From: Iodobacter ciconiae
Lineage (GTDB): Bacteria; Pseudomonadota; Gammaproteobacteria; Burkholderiales; Chitinibacteraceae
DNA: 64,000 nt
Direction of reading: 5' to 3'
Assembly: GCF_003952345.1 (NCBI RefSeq)
Contig: NZ_CP034433.1
Location: 3,410,001 to 3,474,000, forward strand
Made by a program: the position numbers and the translations under genes. Below are positions 9,955 to 19,064 of the stretch, piece after piece (the first letter of the stretch is position 1; the number at the start of each line of letters is the position of its first letter). The notes under the pieces are model-generated. The model was not told the origin of the DNA. It was given only the letters and a program-made list of their open reading frames with translations, and searched no databases.

Positions 9955-11322
9955 TTACATCTTCTCCAGAGTATTCATCACCACGCCATCAACGACGCGT
10001 TCCATGCGCATAAAACGCGAGCCTTTGACCAGCAGCGTGGTCGCTGGCGTTAAATCAGTGCGAACCGCTGCGATCAGTTCGGCAATGGTGGCAAAGTGTT
10101 GGGCGGCGTCGCCAAAGGCGGCGCTGGCCAGTTGCATTTGTTCGCCCAGGGTGTATAGCGTGCGTATACCTTTGCTGAGTGCGTAAGCGCCGATTTCCTG
10201 ATGGCGTTCGGGTGAGTCGTCACCAATTTCACCCATATCGCCTAAAACCAGCATGGTTTCAGGACCAAAGCCGGTTAAAACATCAATGGCGGCTTTCATT
10301 GAATCAGGGTTGGCGTTGTAAGTGTCATCGAACACTTTTGCACCGTTAAAGGCGGTTTTACTTTGTAAACGACCCTTGGTGCCTTCATAGCTGGCAAGAC
10401 CGCTGGCAATTTCTTCTGCACCAAGATTGAGTGCGTGGCCAACGGCCGCGGCGCCCAGTGCATTGAGCACATTGTGTAAGCCGGGGATTTGTAAATCGAC
10501 CTGGGCTGAATCGTTGGGGGTGCAGAGCGTGAATTGCGCACCATGAATATGTGCACATAGATTGCGGGCATACACATCGGCGTTGCTAAGGCTAAAGCTA
10601 ACCTGAGGGTGATCTTTTGCTAGCTCGTACCAGAGCGGAGCGTAGTCATCATCGCTATTGATAATGGCGTAGCCACCGGCGACCAGGCCTGCAAAAATTT
10701 CACCCTTGGCCTGAGCTACGCCTGCCACGCTGCCCAGCGCTTCCAGATGGCAGCGGCCCGCATTGGTAATGATGGCGATATCGGGTTTGGCAATATGGGT
10801 GAGATAGCTGATTTCATCAAAATGATTCATGCCCATTTCAGCAACAACGTAGCGGTGCTGCGTGCGGGCAGCCAGCAGGGTGAGCGGCAGGCCGATATGA
10901 TTATTTAGATTACCACGGGTGGCATGAACTGCTTCTTTGCCGCTGTGCTGGGACAGTACGGCAGAAATCATTTCTTTTACCGTGGTTTTACCGTTACTGC
11001 CGGTGACGCCAATGACGATCTGACCTGCTGTATTTTTAAGCAGCTCGCGCCAATAAGCGGCAAGCTGCCCAAGGGTTGCCAGTGTGTCAGCTACTAGAAT
11101 ATGCGGCCCGGCAATCGGGGTATCGACGATGGCGGCAACGGCACCTGCGGCAATGGCTGCATTGGCAAAATCGTTGGCGTTAAATTTTTCACCGCGTAGT
11201 GCAATAAATAGATCGCCCGCACGGATATCACGGCTATCGGTGGTAACGCGCATAAAGCGGACCTCACCGTTGCCGGTGAAGGTGGCTTTCAGGGCCTGTG
11301 CGGTTTCTTGCAGGGACAACAT
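9955..11322 (-). CDS. murF: UDP-N-acetylmuramoyl-tripeptide--D-alanyl-D-alanine ligase
   Basis: MurF adds D-Ala-D-Ala to the UDP-MurNAc tripeptide, completing the cytoplasmic pentapeptide precursor. The 455 residues have the three-domain Mur ligase layout. The P-loop is GVTGSNGKTTVKEM (about residues 108-121). The central domain has RGNLNNHIGLPLTLL and AEMGMNHFDEI, both typical of MurF. NANPDSMKAAI lies in the C-terminal part. The start overlaps the end of murE by one base, implying coupling. Confidence 0.98.
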   Translation of the reverse strand: MLSLQETAQALKATFTGNGEVRFMRVTTDSRDIRAGDLFIALRGEKFNANDFANAAIAAGAVAAIVDTPIAGPHILVADTLATLGQLAAYWRELLKNTAGQIVIGVTGSNGKTTVKEMISAVLSQHSGKEAVHATRGNLNNHIGLPLTLLAARTQHRYVVAEMGMNHFDEISYLTHIAKPDIAIITNAGRCHLEALGSVAGVAQAKGEIFAGLVAGGYAIINSDDDYAPLWYELAKDHPQVSFSLSNADVYARNLCAHIHGAQFTLCTPNDSAQVDLQIPGLHNVLNALGAAAVGHALNLGAEEIASGLASYEGTKGRLQSKTAFNGAKVFDDTYNANPDSMKAAIDVLTGFGPETMLVLGDMGEIGDDSPERHQEIGAYALSKGIRTLYTLGEQMQLASAAFGDAAQHFATIAELIAAVRTDLTPATTLLVKGSRFMRMERVVDGVVMNTLEKM

Positions 11323-12803
11323 TATTTTTTCTTCCTTGCTAAAGCGCGGTTTGCAATGGCGACATCATCAAAAGGATGACGAATTCCTGCGATTTCCTGA
11401 TACGTTTCGTGGCCTTTGCCTGCAATCAGCACAACGTCTTTGCTTGTGGCGACATCAATTGCATCATTAATGGCAGAGGAGCGGTCCGAATCAATACTGT
11501 AATTGGCGTGACCGCTGCCAGGGACTCCAGAAACGCCTCGTACAACATCCTGGATGATGGCTTGCGGGGTTTCACTGCGCGGATTATCTGAGGTGATGAT
11601 CACTGCGTCGGCAAGACGGCAGGCGATTTCGCCCATGAGTGGCCGTTTGCCTTTATCCCTGTCGCCACCACAGCCAAAGATGCAGTACAAACGGCTTTTT
11701 TCCGGCATGGATTCACGCAGCGTGGCCAGTGCTTTTTCCAGAGCATCTGGCGTGTGCGCGTAATCAACCACAATCAAGGGACGATCATCACCGCCCAGTT
11801 TTTGCATACGGCCTGCAGCGGGCTGAATCTGGCTGAGCACATTGGCAGCTTTGGCCAGTGGCACATCGGCAGCGAGTAAAACGCACAGGCATGCAAGCAG
11901 ATTGCTGGCGTTAAAGCGGCCCAGCATCGGGGAGCTGATATTGCACAGACCATAGGGCGTGGCAACTTCCAGCTCCAGGCCTGTCAGTGTTAGATTGATT
12001 CTGCTGGCACGAATGCCGCCGTTTTCCAGGCCATAGGTCAGCACACGGGGTGCTTTGCATTGGGAGGCTAGCTCGCGGCCAAAGGCATCATCTGTATTAA
12101 TAACGGCTGTTTTTAGGTCTTCCCAATTAAATAACTGTGCTTTTGCTGCTGCATAGCTAGCCATATCTCCGTGGTAATCCAGGTGATCACGGGTAAGGTT
12201 GGTAAATACAGCAGCATCAAAATGGGTGCCATGCACGCGGCCCTGATCCAGACCATGTGACGAGACTTCCATTGCAATATGGCTGGCACCTTCGTTTTGC
12301 AGGCGGGCCAGCCAGCCTTGCAAAGTTACCGGGTCAAGCGTGGTGTGGGTCGAGCTTTCCAGTCGATCAATAAAACCATTGCCCAGCGTTCCGAGTACGC
12401 CTGTTTTATGCCCAAGCAGATTAAAGGCTTGCGCCAGCCAGTTGGCGATAGATGTTTTGCCGTTGGTACCGGTAATGCCGGTTACAAACAGAGACTGGGA
12501 TGGATTACCCAATAAATGTGCCGCAACAATCCCGGCTTGAGCGCGCAGTTGCGGGATAGCCAGATTGGGGGTTTTCCAGGCTGGATTCCATACAAAGTCT
12601 TCTGCTTCCCACAGTACGGCTGCTGCGCCTGCCGCAATCGCATCGGAGATATAGCTGCGGCCATCGGTGTACTCGCCCTGGAAGGCTAAGAATACGTCCC
12701 CTGCCTGAACGCTGCGGCTATCGGCAACGAGACGCGCGCCCGCAGCGATGGCATCGATCGCAGGAAGGTCGAGAGTAGGGAGGTTCCAGCTCACAGCTTT
12801 CAT
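11322..12803 (-). CDS. murE: UDP-MurNAc-L-Ala-D-Glu--meso-diaminopimelate ligase
   Basis: MurE adds the third residue of the stem peptide. The motif DNPRSE in the C-terminal domain matches the DNPRxE signature of the meso-diaminopimelate-specific enzymes, so this cell should have Gram-negative type peptidoglycan. It has 493 residues. The P-loop is GITGTNGKTS, and the carbamylated-lysine region follows THTTLDPVTLQ. The start is supported by GGAAGAAAT just upstream of the ATG. It follows ftsI with a 90-base gap, one of the larger gaps in the operon. Confidence 0.98.
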   Translation of the reverse strand: MKAVSWNLPTLDLPAIDAIAAGARLVADSRSVQAGDVFLAFQGEYTDGRSYISDAIAAGAAAVLWEAEDFVWNPAWKTPNLAIPQLRAQAGIVAAHLLGNPSQSLFVTGITGTNGKTSIANWLAQAFNLLGHKTGVLGTLGNGFIDRLESSTHTTLDPVTLQGWLARLQNEGASHIAMEVSSHGLDQGRVHGTHFDAAVFTNLTRDHLDYHGDMASYAAAKAQLFNWEDLKTAVINTDDAFGRELASQCKAPRVLTYGLENGGIRASRINLTLTGLELEVATPYGLCNISSPMLGRFNASNLLACLCVLLAADVPLAKAANVLSQIQPAAGRMQKLGGDDRPLIVVDYAHTPDALEKALATLRESMPEKSRLYCIFGCGGDRDKGKRPLMGEIACRLADAVIITSDNPRSETPQAIIQDVVRGVSGVPGSGHANYSIDSDRSSAINDAIDVATSKDVVLIAGKGHETYQEIAGIRHPFDDVAIANRALARKKK

Positions 12804-12893
12804 ATTTCTTCCTTTAGTCCGGGGGATTTAAGCCCGGAACAAGGGGGTGGGTCGGAACTCGCTGGCGATGGTTCAGGCCGCCTGGAGTATTGC

Positions 12894-14765
12894 TCATGTT
12901 TCTTCTTTCAATTCAGGTGCATCCAGCCCCGGTAGCAGGATATTGGTAATCGGGGCATCGGGCGGAACACCTAACATGCGTAAGCTGCCCGACATAATTT
13001 CCTGAAATACCGGCGCTGAAACCGTACCGCCGTAATATCGATTTCCGACCGTGGATGGCTCGTCAATCAGCACCGCTACAATCAAACGAGGGTTGGATAC
13101 CGGGGCAAAGCCGATAAACGACACTTCGTATTTTTCGCGGGAATACTGGCCATTCACAATCTTGCGCGCCGTGCCTGTTTTACCTCCGACCCGAAAACCT
13201 ACAATTTGCGCCCTTGCCGCTGTACCTCCGGCCTGGGTGACGCTTTCCAGCATATTTCTAACTAAATCTGCAGTTTGAGCTGAGACCACCTGCTTACCCG
13301 GGCTTGGAGCGACCATCTTGGTAAAGGTGATCGGCTTCATTTCGCCATGATTGGTAAACACGGTGTAGCCTCTTGCCATTTGCATCAGGCTGACTGAAAT
13401 CCCGTGGCCAAAAGACATGGTGGCCTGCTCAATCGGTCGCCAGGTTTTCCACGGGCGGACCCGTCCAAATGCTTCTCCTGGAAAACCACTGTGTGTTGAT
13501 GCACCAAAACCGTAGTTATTAAAGTAACCCCATAATTCTTCACGTCCCATCATCAGGCCAATTTTGGCTGCACCTACATTGCTGGAGTGCTTAAGTATGC
13601 CCTCCGGGTTGAGCGTGCCGTAATTCCGGGTGTCTTTAAAAGTGGCGGGCCCTATCGTCATTTGCCCCGGCGAGGTCTGGATCATACTGGAGGGCTTAAT
13701 CAGCCCCTGCTCTAAACCTGCGGCCACAATAAAGGGCTTCATCGTTGAACCCGGCTCGTAAATATCGGTTAGTACCCGGTTGCGTTTTCTGGCTAGATCA
13801 ACGCGCTCACGGCTGTTGGGGTTGTATGAGGGCAAATTGGCCAGCGCCAGCACTTCACCGGTTTTTGCATCGAGTACTACGGCAGCACCTGCAACCGCAC
13901 CTGCAGTTTCAATCCCTTTTTTTAGCTCCCGATAGGCCAGATACTGGATCTTACGGTCGATGGACAGCTGCAAGGTTTCGCCGTCTTTAGCGGGCACAAC
14001 GGTTGAAACATCTTCAACGATGTAACCGCGCCGGTCGCGAATCACGGTACGGCTGCCGGGCTTGCCTGCCAGCATGGCCTCGCGGGTTAATTCGAATCCT
14101 TCCTGTCCTTTACCATCAATATCTGTAAAACCGACGATATGTGCCATCACATCGCCAGCCGGGTAATAGCGGCGGTACTCGGTTTGCGTATAAACACCCG
14201 GTACATTCAGTGCCATGACGGCTTTGGCATCATTGGGGGGCATATGCCTGCGTAACCACAAAAAATCCGGGCGGATTTCTTCGCCTCGCGAGTTTTTTCT
14301 GGAAACACTTAACTTTCTGTTTAACTCTTCTTCCGGCAGCTGCAAGGCTGCGGCCAGTTTTTTTAGCTCGCTACGTGATACAGGTACCGGGTCTTTCTCT
14401 GACTTTGGTTCCCAATCTTTTGGGCGCTCTTGCCCTGCTGGCAGTAATGTTATTCCCCGCGGGCTGGCCCAGATTGATTGCACCGGGGTAGAAATCGCCA
14501 AGGGCTCACCATTTCTATCGGTAATCATGCCGCGATTCGAAGCTTGCTTGAGGTTACGCATATAACGCGCGTCACCTTGCTCTTGTAAAAACCCCTCATT
14601 CCACGCTTGCAAATACAGGCCACGGCCCAGTAATACGGCAAAAAGCGAGAGCAAAAAGCCAACTACAAGCCACACTCGCCAGCGTTCCAGCTTGGGGTGA
14701 GGGGCGGCAAAACGCTGATGACGTGATTGCCCGCTAGCCTGGCGGGGCGGTCTTGCTAATTTCAT
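12894..14765 (-). CDS. ftsI: Septal peptidoglycan transpeptidase FtsI (PBP3)
   Basis: FtsI crosslinks septal peptidoglycan in the periplasm, anchored by one N-terminal membrane helix (about residues 31-52). The 623 residues carry the class B PBP dimerisation domain with NRGMITDRNGEPLA. The transpeptidase motifs are S340-T-M-K343, SSN at 394-396 and KTG at 529-531. The basic cytoplasmic N-terminus is typical. It overlaps ftsL by four bases. FtsW, its partner polymerase, is in the same operon. Confidence 0.98.
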   Translation of the reverse strand: MKLARPPRQASGQSRHQRFAAPHPKLERWRVWLVVGFLLSLFAVLLGRGLYLQAWNEGFLQEQGDARYMRNLKQASNRGMITDRNGEPLAISTPVQSIWASPRGITLLPAGQERPKDWEPKSEKDPVPVSRSELKKLAAALQLPEEELNRKLSVSRKNSRGEEIRPDFLWLRRHMPPNDAKAVMALNVPGVYTQTEYRRYYPAGDVMAHIVGFTDIDGKGQEGFELTREAMLAGKPGSRTVIRDRRGYIVEDVSTVVPAKDGETLQLSIDRKIQYLAYRELKKGIETAGAVAGAAVVLDAKTGEVLALANLPSYNPNSRERVDLARKRNRVLTDIYEPGSTMKPFIVAAGLEQGLIKPSSMIQTSPGQMTIGPATFKDTRNYGTLNPEGILKHSSNVGAAKIGLMMGREELWGYFNNYGFGASTHSGFPGEAFGRVRPWKTWRPIEQATMSFGHGISVSLMQMARGYTVFTNHGEMKPITFTKMVAPSPGKQVVSAQTADLVRNMLESVTQAGGTAARAQIVGFRVGGKTGTARKIVNGQYSREKYEVSFIGFAPVSNPRLIVAVLIDEPSTVGNRYYGGTVSAPVFQEIMSGSLRMLGVPPDAPITNILLPGLDAPELKEET

Positions 14766-15055
14766 TCGTTCACCGGTTTTGCTACTCGTTCACCGTGCGG
14801 CAGGATCACTTGCGTACGGTTTGGTCCCGGCACTTGCATGCCTAATTTTTGTGTTGCTTCTGCTTCAATACGCGAATGCATGGCCCAGGTACTTTGTTCC
14901 AGTTGTAATTGCCCCCACTCGACTTCGAGCTTGTGGCTTAATACTTCTTCCTTTTGCAGTTCGCCGTAGAATTTGCGCGCCCTGTGCTGGCTGGTAACTA
15001 AAGCCAGCGCGCATAGAATTAAAATGACAAGCAAAAAAAGATTTAAACGTGTCAC
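14762..15055 (-). CDS. ftsL: Cell division protein FtsL
   Basis: FtsL is a small bitopic protein that forms a periplasmic coiled coil with FtsB and activates FtsWI. It has 97 residues: one membrane helix at about 3-22, then a heptad-like segment with [16 protein letters not shown] and the conserved [16 protein letters not shown] stretch. It overlaps rsmH and ftsI by four bases each, so the three genes look translationally coupled. Similarity within the family is low; position between rsmH and ftsI decides the call. Confidence 0.93.
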   Translation of the reverse strand: MTRLNLFLLVILILCALALVTSQHRARKFYGELQKEEVLSHKLEVEWGQLQLEQSTWAMHSRIEAEATQKLGMQVPGPNRTQVILPHGERVAKPVNE

Positions 15056-15984
15056 AGGGCCATTCCTGTTCTTTCTGCTGTGCGTAAGATTGCACTGCGG
15101 GCACGTGGATTCTCATCAACCTCTTTCTCACTGGCACGAATCGGCTTGCCCATGATTTTGACCGGAGGCTCGGCAATATCTGCAGCACGTACAGGCAGAC
15201 GGGAGGGCAGCTTGTCACCTTGCGCAGCATCTTGCAAAAAGCGTTTTACAATGCGATCTTCCAGTGAATGAAAAGCAATCACCGAGAAACGCCCGCCTTG
15301 GTTCAGCATTTCTAAAGCCTGCGGCAGGGTTAGCGCAAGCTCCTCAAGTTCGCGATTGATGTAAATCCGTATAGCCTGGAAGGTACGTGTCGCCGGGTTC
15401 TGGCCCGGTTCGCGGCTACGGACTGCCGTTGCCACGATCTGGGAAAGCTGCCCGGTGCTGAGAATCGGTTCTCCCGCTCGACTCGCAACAATCGCTGCTG
15501 CAACCTGTTTAGCAAACCGCTCTTCGCCATAGTCTTTTACCACCTCTGCAATTTCTTTTTCATCGGCTAAATTCAGCCACTCGGCCGCTGTCATGCCGCG
15601 CGTGGTGTCCATACGCATATCGAGCGGCGCATCAAAACGAAAACTAAAGCCACGGCTGGCGTCATCTAGCTGGGGTGATGACACGCCCAGATCCATCAGT
15701 ACGCCATCAACACTTTCAATTTCCCGCAGGTTTAATTCTTTCTGCAGATTAACGAAGCCTTCATGAACGATGGTGAAGCGCGGATCGGTAATGGTGGCGG
15801 CTTCTGCAATTGCCATCGGGTCTTTATCAAAAGCGATCAAACGGCCACCAGGACCCAGTCTGGAAAGAATCAGGCGTGAGTGACCGCCACGGCCAAAAGT
15901 GCAATCGACATAGATGCCATTTGGCTTGATTGCCAGTGCATGCACGGCTTCTTCAAGCAAAACGGTGGTGTGTGTAAGCGTCAA
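15052..15984 (-). CDS. rsmH: 16S rRNA (cytosine(1402)-N(4))-methyltransferase
   Basis: RsmH (MraW) methylates N4 of C1402 of 16S rRNA using S-adenosylmethionine. I chose the TTG at 15984: it has AGGA nine bases upstream, overlaps the mraZ stop as TTGA, and gives 310 residues starting (M)[13 protein letters not shown], like the family. An ATG 75 bases upstream would bury the start deep in mraZ. Motifs are [12 protein letters not shown] (SAM binding), [12 protein letters not shown], and [12 protein letters not shown] near the C-terminus. Confidence 0.95.
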   Translation of the reverse strand: MTLTHTTVLLEEAVHALAIKPNGIYVDCTFGRGGHSRLILSRLGPGGRLIAFDKDPMAIAEAATITDPRFTIVHEGFVNLQKELNLREIESVDGVLMDLGVSSPQLDDASRGFSFRFDAPLDMRMDTTRGMTAAEWLNLADEKEIAEVVKDYGEERFAKQVAAAIVASRAGEPILSTGQLSQIVATAVRSREPGQNPATRTFQAIRIYINRELEELALTLPQALEMLNQGGRFSVIAFHSLEDRIVKRFLQDAAQGDKLPSRLPVRAADIAEPPVKIMGKPIRASEKEVDENPRARSAILRTAERTGMAL

Positions 15985-16418
15985 AGCACAATATCCTGCA
16001 TTTGTTTTGCCAAATCGTCCGGGCTGATATCCATGACGGCTTGAATCTGGGTGGCCCAACGAGCTTCATCCCAGAGTTCGAATTTATTGCCCATCCCTAC
16101 CAGTGCGACTTCTTTATCAAGGCCTGCCAGCTGGCGTAAACGGGGTGGAATTAAAATGCGCCCAGCGTTATCGGGTTCGATTTCTTCGGCATGGCCGACG
16201 ATAAAACGGCGAATAGGCATCTGAGCGCCAGAAAGACGGTTGAGCTGATCACGTACAGGTAGCCAGTCCGGTTCCGGATAAATCAGCAGGCAGCCCGAAG
16301 GCTCGGCAGTAATCACCAGGCGATTGGCGCAGCGTATCCCCAGCACGTCACGATGCCTGGCCGGAATTGCCAAGCGTCCTTTGCTGTCGAGATTTAAAGA
16401 AGCCACACCGCCAAACAT
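15981..16418 (-). CDS. mraZ: Transcriptional regulator MraZ
   Basis: MraZ is an AbrB-fold DNA-binding protein that usually represses its own dcw operon. The 145 residues contain two MraZ repeats, each with the typical DNA-contact pattern: [15 protein letters not shown] (residues 10-24) and [13 protein letters not shown] in the second. It is the first gene of the cluster. Three TGGG boxes at 10-bp spacing lie just upstream, so autoregulation is likely. Confidence 0.97.
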   Translation of the reverse strand: MFGGVASLNLDSKGRLAIPARHRDVLGIRCANRLVITAEPSGCLLIYPEPDWLPVRDQLNRLSGAQMPIRRFIVGHAEEIEPDNAGRILIPPRLRQLAGLDKEVALVGMGNKFELWDEARWATQIQAVMDISPDDLAKQMQDIVL

Positions 16419-16457
16419 ATTTATTTACTCTTTTGTAAGGGTTGGTACTGCACTTTT

Positions 16458-16510
16458 ACCCACTTTTACCCACTACTTCCCACTATAGAGTAAAAAAAAA
16501 GAGCGCACAA
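16458..16510 (-). promoter_or_regulatory. mraZ promoter with three MraZ boxes
   Basis: On the minus strand, TTGTGC (16510-16505) and TATAGT (16487-16482) are separated by 17 bases, a plausible sigma-70 promoter. Immediately downstream are three TGGGA/T pentamers at 16482-16478, 16472-16468 and 16462-16458, exactly 10 bp apart. This is the known MraZ operator design (tandem TGGGN repeats with 5-base spacers). A short GAGCGC/GCGCCC palindrome followed by T6 overlaps the -35 area on the plus strand and might stop opposing transcripts. Confidence 0.8.
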
Positions 16511-16623
16511 GCGCCCGTTTTTTAATTGTTCTTTTGATACAATCACTTAGCTGCAATTTATGTAATGTACATTTTTACATTGTTTTCTTTTGATTTTGTC
16601 TTGGATAAGCAAAAGGTAAACGG

Positions 16624-16652
16624 ATTAAGTTAATGTAAAACTTTAACTTAAT
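16624..16652. promoter_or_regulatory. Perfect 10-bp inverted repeat, possible operator
   Basis: ATTAAGTTAA and TTAACTTAAT, exact reverse complements, flank a nine-base spacer. The site is 45 bases upstream of the small membrane protein gene that starts at 16698 and about 200 bases from mraZ. It lies in an A+T-rich gap, lacks a T tract and contains no gene. An operator is the simplest reading, but the repeat is A+T-only apart from one G/C pair per arm and could be chance. Confidence 0.35.
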
Positions 16653-16697
16653 TATTAGATAATGCCCTTTTTTCATTCCTAATATTGATTGCTTCTT

Positions 16698-16862
16698 GTG
16701 ACAGAAAAATTACTAAATATCTGCTTGTTTGGTTTGCTGATTTGGGCACTTTGGCGGCGAATCAGTCCCGGCGTTCGTTCTGAAATTGACCGCTCAATGA
16801 AAATTGCATCATTTGTTTTGCTGCTTGCGGCAGGTTTTGCTCTGTTTTTACACCTCTATTGA
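16698..16862 (+). CDS. Small two-helix membrane protein upstream of the dcw cluster
   Basis: A GTG-started frame of 54 residues, divergent from mraZ. It has two hydrophobic segments, about residues 5-19 (LLNICLFGLLIWALW) and 36-53 (IASFVLLLAAGFALFLHL). Between them is a charged loop RRISPGVRSEIDRSMK. The composition and helix-loop-helix layout look like a genuine inner membrane miniprotein. No strong ribosome binding site is seen before the GTG. It may be the small protein that some databases name MIGRI in Neisseriales, but I could not check that. Function is unknown; msrP lies 139 bases downstream. Confidence 0.6.
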   Translation: MTEKLLNICLFGLLIWALWRRISPGVRSEIDRSMKIASFVLLLAAGFALFLHLY

Positions 16863-17001
16863 CCGGGCGCTGGTGTGCCGGGTAGTGGCTGATAAAGAAA
16901 CTTTAGGGTCTGCTACCTGTCCCACCCAGGGTAAATTTTAAGAGTCGCTGTCAGCGCTTGTTGTTCTGCCCGACTAAGCCCTATCGCCCCTGGAGAACAC
17001 C

Positions 17002-17925
17002 ATGTTAATCCGCTCATCGACAGAAATATTACCTTCCGAAATTACCCCTGAAGGCATCTGGTTAAATCGCCGTCAAATCATGACTGGTGCTGCTGCCTTG
17101 GGGCTGGCTGCTGCTTTGCCTGCTCAGGCGGCGGGCGAGCTAGTTTATCGGCCTAGTCCACTTTCAGCTAAGGATGATAAAAATAGTTTTGAGCAAATTA
17201 CTCAATACAATAATTACTATGAATTTGGTACTGGTAAAGATGATCCGGCCAGAGCTGCTCATACTTTAAAAACACGGCCCTGGAGTATTGTTATTGAGGG
17301 GGAGTGTGATAAACCACGTACTTTCTCGATAGAAGAATTATTAAAAATTGCGCCTTTGGAAGAGCGTATTTACCGTCTGCGCTGCGTGGAAGGCTGGTCG
17401 ATGGTGATTCCCTGGGTGGGATTTTCTCTTTCCGAGCTCATTAAGCGGGTGAATCCTACTTCTAAAGCTAAATACGTCGAGCTTATTTCGCTGGCTGATA
17501 AAGAGCAGATGCCCGGCGTTGGCCGCCAGGTTTTAGACTGGCCTTATACCGAAGGGTTGCGCATGGATGAAGCAATGCATCCTTTGACTATTATGGCGGT
17601 AGGTCTTTATGGCAAGGTATTACCTAATCAAAATGGTGCTCCGATCCGCCTGGTTGTGCCGTGGAAATATGGTTTTAAAAGCGCCAAGTCTATTGTAAAA
17701 ATCCGCCTTACCGAAAAACAGCCACAAACTTCCTGGAATAAAGCCGGGCCAAGTGAATATGGTTTTTATTCTAATGTAAACCCGACTGTAGACCATCCCC
17801 GCTGGAGCCAGGCTACCGAGCGGCGCATTGGTGAGGTTTTTAAACGCAAAACGCTGATGTTTAATGGCTATGGCGATCAGGTGGCGGGAATGTATAAGGG
17901 AATGGATTTGAAAAAGCTGTTTTGA
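17002..17925 (+). CDS. msrP: Periplasmic methionine sulfoxide reductase catalytic subunit MsrP
   Basis: MsrP (YedY) is a molybdopterin enzyme that reduces protein methionine sulfoxide in the periplasm. The 307 residues begin with a twin-arginine signal ([22 protein letters not shown], residues 22-43), so it should be exported folded by Tat. The molybdenum-ligating cysteine is C128 in [14 protein letters not shown] ribosome binding site precedes the ATG. The usual membrane haem partner gene msrQ is not next to it; rpoH follows in the opposite direction. Confidence 0.93.
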   Translation: MLIRSSTEILPSEITPEGIWLNRRQIMTGAAALGLAAALPAQAAGELVYRPSPLSAKDDKNSFEQITQYNNYYEFGTGKDDPARAAHTLKTRPWSIVIEGECDKPRTFSIEELLKIAPLEERIYRLRCVEGWSMVIPWVGFSLSELIKRVNPTSKAKYVELISLADKEQMPGVGRQVLDWPYTEGLRMDEAMHPLTIMAVGLYGKVLPNQNGAPIRLVVPWKYGFKSAKSIVKIRLTEKQPQTSWNKAGPSEYGFYSNVNPTVDHPRWSQATERRIGEVFKRKTLMFNGYGDQVAGMYKGMDLKKLF

Positions 17926-17935
17926 TGGCTAAAGG

Positions 17936-17980
17936 TCAAAAAGGTCTGTAGGCAGGGAGAGCGCTGAGAACAAGATGGTT
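17936..17980. repeat. Possible degenerate half copy of the palindromic repeat
   Basis: AAAAAGGTCTGTAGGCAGG followed by GAGAACAAG resembles the left arm of the intergenic repeat family (AAGGTCTGTAGACACAGAG then GAGAACACAGAG). No matching right arm is present. It lies between the convergent msrP and rpoH genes, next to their shared terminator. The similarity is short, so this is tentative. Confidence 0.35.
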
Positions 17981-17986
17981 AAATAC

Positions 17987-18017
17987 AAAAAAACGGAGCC
18001 GCTGGCTCCGTTTTTTT
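17987..18017. terminator. Bidirectional terminator between msrP and rpoH
   Basis: The stem ACGGAGCC (17993-18000) and GGCTCCGT (18004-18011) is perfect, with a three-base GCT loop, and has an A tract on the left and T7 on the right. It can serve both convergent genes. On the minus strand it begins directly at the rpoH stop codon. Confidence 0.9.
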
Positions 18018-18867
18018 ACGCTGGCAGTAAAGTCTGCTTCATTTTGCTGAGGGCTTTGGCCTCGATCTGGCGGATACGCTCGGCAGAGACGTCAAACTCT
18101 GCAGCCAGATCATGCAGTGTTAAGGATGAGCCTTCGTCGGCCAGCCAGCGTGTTTCTACAATCCGGCGGCTGCGCTCATCTAGGCTGGCGAGTGCCATTT
18201 GCAGGCCTTCGGTATGCAGCTTGTCTGTGGCGCGGCGGGCCAGGGTGGCGTCCGGTGCGCTGTCGTGATCAGCCAGCCAGTCAATCGGGGCATAGCCCTC
18301 GTCATCATTGTCATCGGCAACCAGCGATATATCCTGGCCGCTCATCCGTGTTTCCATTTCCAGTACTTCTTCGCGTTTTACTCCCAGATCATCCGCGATT
18401 TTTTGTGCTTCCGTAGTGGTGAGTGCGGCAAAGCCGGGCTTCATGGAACGCAGATTAAAGAATAATTTACGCTGGGCTTTGGTCGTCGCCACACGCACCA
18501 GACGCCAGTTGCGCAACACGTATTCATGGATTTCGGCTTTAATCCAGTGCACCGCAAAGGAAAACAAGCGTACGCCACGGCCGGGTTCGAAGCGCTTTAC
18601 CGCCTTCATCAGGCCGATATTACCTTCCTGGATTAAGTCTGCCTGAGGCAGGCCGTAGCCGGAATAGCCACGTGCGATCGACACCACTACTCGCAGATGG
18701 GACATCACCAGTTGCTTGGCTGCCTCCAAGTCATTGTCCTGGTGGTAGCGCTGGGCAAGGCTGGTTTCTTCTTCCTGCGAGAGCATGGGAACGGTATTTA
18801 CACGCTGGATATAGCTCTCGATGCTGTCTCCACCGGACAGTACGGGAAGTGTAACTGCAGACGCCAT
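18016..18867 (-). CDS. rpoH: RNA polymerase heat shock sigma factor RpoH (sigma-32)
   Basis: Sigma-32 directs RNA polymerase to heat shock promoters. The chosen ATG gives 283 residues and is preceded by AGGAG eight to nine bases upstream; the open frame runs 24 codons further upstream through the promoter. Region 1.2/2 motifs include LSQEEETSLAQRY, then QADLIQEGNIGLMKAVKRFEP and FSFAVHWIKAEI. The sigma-32-typical RKLFFNLRSMKPGF follows, and region 4.2 is LHDLAAEFDVSAERIRQIEAKAL. A CIRCE-like operator overlaps its likely promoter. It follows ftsEX in the same direction, as in many proteobacteria. Confidence 0.97.
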   Translation of the reverse strand: MASAVTLPVLSGGDSIESYIQRVNTVPMLSQEEETSLAQRYHQDNDLEAAKQLVMSHLRVVVSIARGYSGYGLPQADLIQEGNIGLMKAVKRFEPGRGVRLFSFAVHWIKAEIHEYVLRNWRLVRVATTKAQRKLFFNLRSMKPGFAALTTTEAQKIADDLGVKREEVLEMETRMSGQDISLVADDNDDEGYAPIDWLADHDSAPDATLARRATDKLHTEGLQMALASLDERSRRIVETRWLADEGSSLTLHDLAAEFDVSAERIRQIEAKALSKMKQTLLPA

Positions 18868-18902
18868 GTTTAAATCTCTCCTTGCAAAAACTATTGCCAA
18901 TT

Positions 18903-18929
18903 CTAGCACTTGACTTGAAGGAGTGCTAA
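18903..18929 (-). promoter_or_regulatory. CIRCE-like operator (HrcA site) over the rpoH promoter
   Basis: On the minus strand the site reads TTAGCACTC, nine bases, then AAGTGCTAG. The consensus CIRCE is TTAGCACTC-N9-GAGTGCTAA, so the left half is perfect and the right half differs at its two end positions. TTAGCA and TAGAAT, 18 bases apart, form a plausible -35/-10 pair within and just past the element. HrcA binding here would repress rpoH, linking the two heat shock circuits. Confidence 0.8.
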
Positions 18930-19064
18930 AAAAAAGCAAATATTCAGATCATTGATTCAATCACACTATGGAGTGATGAGGCACGGCAATTTTCCCTATT
19001 CTCTTGATAGAACAAATTAATTATGAGAAAGAGGATGATTAAAATAGCGTGCAGATCAGGCTTT

